A program made the translations under genes and the position numbers. From an uncultured Micrococcus sp. (GTDB taxonomy: Bacteria > Actinomycetota > Actinomycetes > Actinomycetales > Micrococcaceae): a DNA stretch of 5,903 nt. The notes below the pieces were generated by a model that searched no databases, was not told the DNA's origin, and saw only the letters and a list, made by a program, of their open reading frames with translations. The stretch lies in the NCBI GenBank assembly GCA_946222435.1, contig CAMIOJ010000147.1:1-5903 (forward strand), given 5' to 3'. This document shows positions 1-4,774 of this stretch, piece after piece; positions within the stretch are counted from its first letter, which is position 1; every line of letters starts with the position of its first letter.

Positions 1-20
1 CCTCACCCAGGCCCCTGTCT

Positions 21-94
21 CGTTGCTGGCGCGCAGATGGCCGCTCTCAGCCCTATTCGAGGGCTCAGGGCGGCCATGTGCAGGACAGCAACGC
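21..94. repeat. 74-bp palindromic repeat, copy 1 (REP/MITE-like hairpin)
   Basis: This is a long imperfect inverted repeat. The left arm is 21-54, the loop 55-59 and the right arm 60-93, and 28 of 34 arm positions are Watson-Crick paired. The outer stem is the perfect 8-bp pair CGTTGCTG/CAGCAACG, and the inner part includes the paired block ATGGCCGC/GCGGCCAT. A second copy at 1307-1380 is identical at 61 of 74 positions. The element starts 33 nt after the stop codon of the minus-strand AbiEi/DUF559-like gene. It has no T-run after the hairpin and no obvious direct duplication at its ends. It could be a REP-like or MITE-like element, or a structured transcription end; the sequence alone does not decide. 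Confidence 0.85.
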
Positions 95-127
95 ACCACA
101 GCCCGTTCCCACTCACCCCGAACGCCT

Positions 128-1252
128 TCATCGCCCCGCCCGCCGCTGCGCCAGGAGACTCCGCACCCTCGCGATGACCCTGCTGTACCCGTTCCTCGCG
201 TCACTGCTGGAGATCGTGATGTTCGTGTAGTCCTTGCGCTCGAACGCGGCATTCCTCTGGACGTCGCTGTCGATCTGCCGCTGTCTTCCGTGGAGGTCGC
301 TGTCGTAGCGCACGGCGATCCTCTCCTCCTCGTACCCGAGGTCCGCCTCGGCCGGGTAGTACGGGGAGAACTCGGGGTCCCACACCTGGATCTGCAGGTC
401 CGGCTCCGGCAGCCCTGCCGCCACCAGGGCCAGGCGCACCTCCGTCTCCTTGGGAGAGTCCACACCGAAGCGCACCTGCTCCAAGGCCGCTCTCAACCGC
501 CGACGCTGCGGCCGCCCACTCGGCGCCTCCGCCGCCGCTGCCAGGGCCGCGCGCCTGCGTTCCAAGGCCTCCCGACCTGCCTTCCGCCGGTCCTGGTTGA
601 CGATGTGGTCCCCGAGGATCACCAGTTCACGATCCGTGAGACTGCCCGCCAGGTCCGCCCAGGTCCGTGCAGGAGTCGTGATGAACCACTCGTGCCGGCC
701 GAGGCGGATCCGCCGCACGGCCGCGCGGGGCAGGTCGCACCGGTGCGTCGTCACGCCCTCCGTCACGAGAGCCGTCATGTTCCTGGGTCGGCTCACATGC
801 AGGCAAGGGTCCTGGTCGAGCCGCCGCGGCAGCCAGATGCCCCACGCCCGTGCGGCGGTGGCATGGGAGAACACGACGCGCCCGCGATGTCTCCAGAGCC
901 TCTCGAGGGACTTCAGCTCTCCCACGGTCAACGGCGCGCTCCAGCTGTAGGCGCCCCCGGACCCGCGGGACGGCGCGCTCCCCGGCGCAGCCGCATCCGG
1001 TCCGGGCGAGGAGGCCGCACCGGCTCCCGCCCCGACCGGTCGCGTCACACCGGAGCCACCGAGAGCACCGGTCCAGCGGTAGACACCGTAGGCGACCCGC
1101 TCGATGTCCGTGCGCCGCAGCCGCCCACGTTCCACGCCCGCGGCACGCGCCTCGGCGGTGGTGAACGGCCGCCCGCGCAGGCTTTCGGGCAGGGGACTCG
1201 GGTAGCGCACACATCCAGGGTGTCGCGCTGACCACTCCCCCGCGGCACGCAC
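128..1252 (-). CDS. AbiEi-type winged-helix antitoxin domain fused to DUF559/Vsr-like nuclease fold
   Basis: The product is 374 aa. Residues about 25-62 (core GRPFTTAEARAAGV...YGVYR) resemble the AbiEi antitoxin winged helix. Residues 62-104 are a Gly/Ala/Pro/Ser-rich linker. Residues 105-220 resemble the middle AbiEi region (VVFSHATAARAWGIWLP, TTPARTWADLAG). Residues 258-365 resemble a DUF559/Vsr-like endonuclease fold: SPKETEVRLALVAAGLPEP, then EADLGY (D304), AVRYD and a final RQ..D..R pattern. The acidic residue family members usually carry in the (V/I)EYDG strand is Arg315 here, so the nuclease may be inactive. No AbiEii toxin gene is next to it, so it is better read as a stand-alone actinobacterial AbiEi/DUF559 protein than as a toxin-antitoxin pair. 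The target is unknown. The start is uncertain: GTG at 1252 has no clear ribosome site, and six of its first 14 codons end in A or T, so GTG at 1210 (codon 15) is a fair alternative. AGG, AGT, CGA and GAA codons suggest transfer. Hairpin repeats flank it on both sides. Confidence 0.85.
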   Translation of the reverse strand: MRAAGEWSARHPGCVRYPSPLPESLRGRPFTTAEARAAGVERGRLRRTDIERVAYGVYRWTGALGGSGVTRPVGAGAGAASSPGPDAAAPGSAPSRGSGGAYSWSAPLTVGELKSLERLWRHRGRVVFSHATAARAWGIWLPRRLDQDPCLHVSRPRNMTALVTEGVTTHRCDLPRAAVRRIRLGRHEWFITTPARTWADLAGSLTDRELVILGDHIVNQDRRKAGREALERRRAALAAAAEAPSGRPQRRRLRAALEQVRFGVDSPKETEVRLALVAAGLPEPDLQIQVWDPEFSPYYPAEADLGYEEERIAVRYDSDLHGRQRQIDSDVQRNAAFERKDYTNITISSSDARNGYSRVIARVRSLLAQRRAGR

Positions 1253-1260
1253 GCGGAATC

Positions 1261-1269
1261 TGTGGACAA
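1261..1269 (-). promoter_or_regulatory. DnaA-box-like 9-mer TTGTCCACA
   Basis: The minus strand reads TTGTCCACA, the form of the DnaA box favoured in high-GC actinobacteria (the E. coli form is TTATCCACA). It lies 8 nt upstream of the GTG start proposed for the AbiEi/DUF559-like gene, inside the presumed leader or promoter. I see only this one exact match, so it is not an origin. It may be a regulatory DnaA site or chance. Confidence 0.3.
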
Positions 1270-1306
1270 CGGCCCTGCGTCATCCGGACTGCGTCACCCC
1301 GAGAAC

Positions 1307-1380
1307 CGTTGCTGGCGCGCACGTGGCCGCTCTCAGCGCCCATCAGGCTCTGAAAGCGGCCATGTGCAGGACAGCAACGC
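1307..1380. repeat. 74-bp palindromic repeat, copy 2 (REP/MITE-like hairpin)
   Basis: This is the second copy of the element at 21-94, in the same orientation. The arms are 1307-1340 and 1346-1379 around the 5-nt loop CATCA, with 28 of 34 positions Watson-Crick paired and one more a G-T wobble. The 13 differences from copy 1 fall mostly at the hairpin tip (11 in 1338-1355), while the outer stem is unchanged. Two tip pairs differ in a compensating way: 1338:1348 is G:C here against C:G in copy 1, and 1340:1346 is C:G against T:A. It begins 33 nt after the hpt stop codon and ends 54 nt before the GTG of the accessory gene. It may end hpt transcripts, or mark one edge of an inserted cassette. 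Confidence 0.85.
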
Positions 1381-1387
1381 GCTTGCA

Positions 1388-1401
1388 CGCAGTGCACTGC
1401 G
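1388..1401. repeat. 14-bp perfect palindrome CGCAGTGCACTGCG after hpt
   Basis: This is a perfect dyad centred between 1394 and 1395, extending to 20 bp (1385-1404) with a single mismatched pair. It lies 12 nt past the hpt stop codon and 7 nt before palindromic repeat copy 2 on the minus strand. It has no T-tract and no loop, so it looks more like a dimeric protein-binding site or a chance dyad than a terminator. No regulator can be named. Confidence 0.45.
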
Positions 1402-1413
1402 CGCCCGGCGACC

Positions 1414-1965
1414 TCAGGAGTACACGTGCGGGGCCAGCGTGCCCACGAAGTCCAGGTTGCGGTACTTCTCGGCGTAGTCCAGGCCGTAGCCCACCACGAA
1501 CTCGTTCGGGATGTCCTTGCCCACGTACTTCACGTCGATCTCCACCTTCATGGCGTCCGGCTTGCGCAGCAGGGTGCAGATCTCCACGGAGTTCGGGTTG
1601 CGGGACTCGAGGTTGGTCTTCAGCCAGGACAGGGTGAGACCGGAGTCGATGATGTCCTCCACGATGAGCACGTCGCGGCCCATCAGGTCCGTGTCCAGGT
1701 CCTTCACGATCCGCACCACGCCGGAGGACTTGGTGCCGGAGCCGTAGGAGGAGACGGCCATGAAGTCCATCTCCACGTGGGACTTCAGCGCCCGGGTCAG
1801 GTCCGCGACCACCATGACGGCGCCCTTGAGGACGGCCACGATCAGCAGGTCCTTGCCCTGGTAGTCCTCGTCGATGCGGGCTGCGAGGGACTCGATGGTC
1901 TCCTGCACCTGCTCCTTGGTCATGAGGACGTGGAGAAGATCGTCCCGGACGTCGTTGGCATCCAT
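1414..1965 (-). CDS. hpt: hypoxanthine (guanine) phosphoribosyltransferase
   Basis: This cytoplasmic purine-salvage enzyme transfers the phosphoribosyl group of PRPP to hypoxanthine or guanine, giving IMP or GMP. The product is 183 aa, the normal length for the family. The PRPP-binding signature VLIVEDIIDSGLT is at residues 99-111, the LKG loop at 46-48, the flexible-loop Ser-Tyr motif SSYGSGTKSSG at 72-82, and the nucleobase pocket region PNEFVVGYGLDYAEKYRN at 153-170. All key motifs are intact. The ATG at 1965 is chosen because AGGAG stands 9 nt upstream and the N-terminus aligns with actinobacterial HPRTs; upstream residues in frame look non-coding. It follows tilS after 92 bp, the usual tilS-hpt pairing. 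The usual next gene, ftsH, is not next here; a repeat-flanked accessory gene is. Codon use is strongly G/C-ending, as in the other housekeeping genes. Confidence 0.97.
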   Translation of the reverse strand: MDANDVRDDLLHVLMTKEQVQETIESLAARIDEDYQGKDLLIVAVLKGAVMVVADLTRALKSHVEMDFMAVSSYGSGTKSSGVVRIVKDLDTDLMGRDVLIVEDIIDSGLTLSWLKTNLESRNPNSVEICTLLRKPDAMKVEIDVKYVGKDIPNEFVVGYGLDYAEKYRNLDFVGTLAPHVYS

Positions 1966-1974
1966 GCTGCGCCG

Positions 1975-1979
1975 CTCCT
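1975..1979 (-). promoter_or_regulatory. ribosome binding site of hpt
   Basis: AGGAG on the minus strand is separated by 9 nt from the hpt ATG at 1965. It is the clearest ribosome site in the window and it fixes the hpt start. Confidence 0.75.
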
Positions 1980-2057
1980 GTAGGGGTGTGAGATGACAGG
2001 TGTGGACGTCCTGGCGGGGGCGGGCCCGAGATGAGGGTGGGCCTCCGGCGGACGCGT

Positions 2058-3455
2058 TCAGTCGACCGCGGGGTCGGGGTGGAACTCCAGTCTTGCACAT
2101 GTGTGCGCGCCCGCGCCCGCGTCGGTTCCGCCTCCGGCGGCGTCCCGACGACGGCGCCTCACCTGGGTGCCTCCGCCCAGTTGGACGGGGCCGGCCGAGG
2201 ACCCGCCGCGGTGGGCCTGGGTGACGAGGGCGTCCACCGCCAGGAGGCGTTCGCGGGTGGTGGGGTCGGCGCCGGTCAGGGCTGCGGCACGGGCGTAGAT
2301 CCGGTGTCGAACGGCGGCCGGGAGGACGGCGAGGCCGTCGAGGTCCAGGGCGATCCGGCGGCGGGAGGCACCGGCGGCTGCGGCGGCATCCGAGGCGTCG
2401 AGACCACCCGGGACGTCGGGGGCGTCGAAAGCGCACGGGGCGCCGGGCGCGCCGAGGGCGTCCGGGACGTCGGCGTTGTCGGTGCGGTCCGGGCCCGCCT
2501 CGTCCAGGGTCAGGGCGGTGAGCTCGCGTGCGGCCCAGGACTCGAGGGCGGCGGCGTCCTCGGCCGCGATGGCCGCGGAGCGCACCAGGCCGGCCCGCAC
2601 CCCGGGGCCGAGGCCGCGGTGCTCGTCCTCGATCAGCGGCAGCACGGTCTCCCGGATCCGGACACGGCGGACGTCGGGGTCGGTGTTCATGGGGTCGGCC
2701 CACCAGGTCACGCCGGCCCAGGCGCAGACGGCCTCGGTGTCCGCGCGGGTCAGCGCCAGCAGCGGGCGCACCAGGTCGACGTGGGGCTCGGCGGCGCAGG
2801 TCGGCCCGTGCCGTTCTCCGCGCACAAGCGGCTCACGCGGCGCCTGGGCCTCGGCGGTGTCCCGCTGTGCGTCCGGCATGATGTCCGCCGCGGATCCCAC
2901 GCCGTCCTGCGCCAACGGTCGCCGCGCCGGCATCCCGGCCAGGGACCGTGTTCCGGAGCCGCGGGCGAGGGCGAGGAGGACCTGTTCGGCCTGGTCGTCG
3001 GCGGTGTGGGCGGTGGCCACCAGGCCTGCACCCGCACGCCGCGCCGCCGCGGCCAGCGCCGTCATGCGGGCGTCCCGGGCGGCGGCCTCGAGACCCTCGC
3101 CGCGCGCCTGCACCCGGACCGTCTGCACGGTGACCGGGTCCAGCCCCAGCCCGGTGCACACCCGTGCCGCCGCCTGCGCGACGTCCGCGGACCCCTCCTG
3201 CAGCCCGTGGTCCACCACCACCGCGCCGATCCGCAGCCCCTCGCCGTCCCGGGTCCCGCGGAGCACGGCGGCGAGCACGGCGAGCGCGAGCGAGTCGGCC
3301 CCGCCGGAGACGGCCAGGACAAGGGAGCGAGGCGCAGCAGGCGTGCCCGCCGACGTCACCAGCAGCTCCCTCAACGCGGCCACGCCGCGGTGCACGGCGT
3401 CGGGCCACCGGGTGCGTGGAGGCCACTGCCCCAGCTCCGGCAGTCCTTCCCGCAT
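2058..3455 (-). CDS. tilS: tRNA(Ile)-lysidine synthetase
   Basis: This enzyme uses ATP to attach lysine to C34 of the CAU-anticodon tRNA(Ile), so that it reads AUA and accepts isoleucine; it is normally essential. The product is 465 aa, longer than the roughly 330-380 aa usual in actinobacteria. The PP-loop SGGADS is at residues 50-55, VVVDHGLQ at 79-86, the ATAHTADDQAEQVLLALARG block from 147, and the DPMNTD...R substrate motif at 254-266. The C-terminal TilS domain covers about 365-465. The extra length is a ~40-residue insertion at 180-222 and a low-complexity linker at 323-366. The ATG at 3455 lies 5 bp past the stop of the Zincin_2 gene, with GAGG 10 nt upstream inside that gene's last codons, which indicates co-transcription and perhaps translational coupling. 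Confidence 0.95.
   Translation of the reverse strand: MREGLPELGQWPPRTRWPDAVHRGVAALRELLVTSAGTPAAPRSLVLAVSGGADSLALAVLAAVLRGTRDGEGLRIGAVVVDHGLQEGSADVAQAAARVCTGLGLDPVTVQTVRVQARGEGLEAAARDARMTALAAAARRAGAGLVATAHTADDQAEQVLLALARGSGTRSLAGMPARRPLAQDGVGSAADIMPDAQRDTAEAQAPREPLVRGERHGPTCAAEPHVDLVRPLLALTRADTEAVCAWAGVTWWADPMNTDPDVRRVRIRETVLPLIEDEHRGLGPGVRAGLVRSAAIAAEDAAALESWAARELTALTLDEAGPDRTDNADVPDALGAPGAPCAFDAPDVPGGLDASDAAAAAGASRRRIALDLDGLAVLPAAVRHRIYARAAALTGADPTTRERLLAVDALVTQAHRGGSSAGPVQLGGGTQVRRRRRDAAGGGTDAGAGAHTCARLEFHPDPAVD
2408..2473 (-). repeat. in-frame 54-bp-spaced repeat in the TilS linker
   Basis: The 12-mer CCGGGACGTCGG (plus strand) occurs at 2408-2419 and again at 2462-2473. The spacing is 54 bp, or 18 codons. 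In the protein this gives the paired phrases ADVPDALGA (residues 328-336) and PDVPGGLDA (346-354) in an Ala/Pro/Asp-rich linker. It looks like an old, decayed tandem duplication that lengthened the linker. Confidence 0.5.
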
Positions 3456-3460
3456 GCCGC

Positions 3461-4603
3461 TCAGGCCTCGCGGCGGATGCGCGCGACCCAGGTGTCCGGC
3501 GCGTGGATCTCGGCCTCGGTGGGCAGCAGCGCGGGGTCGTCCCAGACCACGTTGAACCCGTCCATGCCGAGCTCGGCCACGGCGGCGTCCACGAACTTCT
3601 GCCCGTCCGCGTACTGGCGCATCTTGGCGTCCATCCCGATCAGCCGGCGCACGAACTTCTCCAGCACAGAGCGCCGGTCCCCGCGGGCGTCGAACCGGCG
3701 GCGAATGGTCTTCACGGTCTCCACCACCTCGGCGTCCACGGCGTCCATGACCACGTTCGCGTGGCCCTCGAGCAGGGACATCACGGCGGTCAGGTGGGAC
3801 ATGCGTGCACGGTCCTCGTCGTCCTGGAGGGCGCCGAGCAGACCCGGGCGGGGGCCGTCGTCGTCCTTCCGGCCGGGCCGGGCGGAGGCGAGCGCGGTGC
3901 GGAGGCGTTCGGGCAGGGAGTCCGACTTGTCGAACATGGCGCCGGTGAGCTCGGTGATCTTCTCCTGCAGGTGCCCGGCCAGCCAGGGGGCGGCGGCGAA
4001 CTGCACGCGGTGGGTCTGCTCGTGCAGGGACACCCACAGGCGGAAGTCCTCCGGGACCACGTTGATCTCCGCACGCACCTGCGCGACGTTCGGGGCGACC
4101 AGCATGAGACGGCCGCCGGAGCCGGACAGGGCGGAGAACGGGTCGTACTGGCCGAGGACCTTGGAGCCGAGGAACGCCAGGAGTGCGCCGAGCTCGGCCC
4201 CGGTGGCGGCGGTGGCCACGGGCGTGGTGGAGGTCGCGTACTCCTGGGGCCGGGTGGCGGCGAGATGGTCGAAGCTCGGGGACAGCAGCGCCTGGAAGGA
4301 CCGGGTGTTGGCCTTCGCCCAGGTCGCACGGTCCACCACGAGCATCTGGGAGTCCCGCAGGTCCCGCGCGGCCTCGAGGCCGGTGAGGCGGTGCACGTGC
4401 GGCACGGACGCCTCGGCGGCGGCGCGCAGCCCCTCGGCCTCCGCCCTGGCCTGCCGCGCGGACAGCCGCGGCCCCGGCGGGACGAGGCGGGCGGCGGTCC
4501 CGGCCGCGACGTCCCAGTCGATGGGGTCGCGCCGGTCGGTAGAGCCTGGGCCGGTGGCCGGAGCCCCGCCGGCGGCGGGGGTGACTGCGGTGGAGTCGGT
4601 CAT
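3461..4603 (-). CDS. Zincin_2/DUF2342 family putative zinc-dependent metalloprotease
   Basis: The product is 380 aa from the ATG at 4603. It matches an actinobacterial family annotated as zinc-dependent metalloprotease or 'coenzyme F420 biosynthesis-associated' protein; no substrate is established, and the F420 label comes from phylogenetic distribution. The zinc motif HEQTH is at residues 194-198, in LWVSLHEQTHRVQF. A likely third-ligand region, SLLEGHANVVMDAV, is at 277-290. The family C-terminal pattern follows: FVRRLIGMDAKMRQYADGQKFV (318-338), then FNVVWDDP.LLPT..EI..P..WV.R. I see no signal peptide or membrane segment, so the protein is probably cytoplasmic. The first 30 residues are a variable Ala/Gly/Pro/Thr tail. 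A GTG at 4621 would add six residues; neither start has a strong ribosome site, and ATG was preferred. It lies directly before tilS in the likely operon. Confidence 0.92.
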   Translation of the reverse strand: MTDSTAVTPAAGGAPATGPGSTDRRDPIDWDVAAGTAARLVPPGPRLSARQARAEAEGLRAAAEASVPHVHRLTGLEAARDLRDSQMLVVDRATWAKANTRSFQALLSPSFDHLAATRPQEYATSTTPVATAATGAELGALLAFLGSKVLGQYDPFSALSGSGGRLMLVAPNVAQVRAEINVVPEDFRLWVSLHEQTHRVQFAAAPWLAGHLQEKITELTGAMFDKSDSLPERLRTALASARPGRKDDDGPRPGLLGALQDDEDRARMSHLTAVMSLLEGHANVVMDAVDAEVVETVKTIRRRFDARGDRRSVLEKFVRRLIGMDAKMRQYADGQKFVDAAVAELGMDGFNVVWDDPALLPTEAEIHAPDTWVARIRREA

Positions 4604-4633
4604 GCGCCCAGTCCACCACACGGACCCGACGCC

Positions 4634-4707
4634 GCACCGGGCTCACCGTCCCGTGCGCAGGAGGCTTCGCTCAGAGCGTCGCAGGTCCCGGACGCTCCGC
4701 CCGGTGC
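4634..4707. other. nested inverted repeats in the dacB-Zincin_2 gap
   Basis: The 171-bp gap 4604-4774 holds an outer inverted repeat, GCACCGGGC (4634-4642) with GCCCGGTGC (4699-4707). Inside it lies a smaller one, GAGCGTC (4674-4680) with GACGCTC (4691-4697) around a 10-nt loop. On the minus strand these come 67-141 nt after the dacB stop and 31 nt or more before the next start. They could end the dacB transcript or fold the downstream leader, but there is no T-run. I see no convincing promoter hexamers in the gap. Confidence 0.35.
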
Positions 4708-4774
4708 CCTGCACGTGGACGGGACGCGCCGCGCACCGCCCGGCCAGCCGCGCCCCAACCCGGCGCCCCGCCCC

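Noticed and set aside
1..20. The end or start of a gene at the left edge
   Set aside because: Too little sequence remains, and no frame there can be linked to a recognisable protein.
23..1231. A 402-codon open frame on the plus strand across the accessory gene
   Set aside because: It starts inside palindromic repeat copy 1 and gives Arg/Pro-rich sequence with no motif, while the opposite strand encodes recognisable AbiEi and DUF559-like domains.
128..1252. A complete AbiE type IV toxin-antitoxin pair
   Set aside because: Only the AbiEi-like antitoxin domain is present. No AbiEii nucleotidyltransferase toxin gene lies beside it; its neighbours are hpt and repeats.
1261..1269. A replication origin
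   Set aside because: There is one exact DnaA-box match, no box cluster, no AT-rich unwinding region, and no dnaA or dnaN nearby.
21..1380. A conventional insertion sequence or a CRISPR array
   Set aside because: There is no transposase and no matching direct duplication outside 21 or 1380, so no IS can be called. Two palindromes 1.2 kb apart around a gene are not a repeat-spacer array.
1966..2057. A promoter or riboswitch in the tilS-hpt gap
   Set aside because: Apart from the hpt ribosome site I found no convincing -35/-10 pair and no stable hairpin in these 92 bp.
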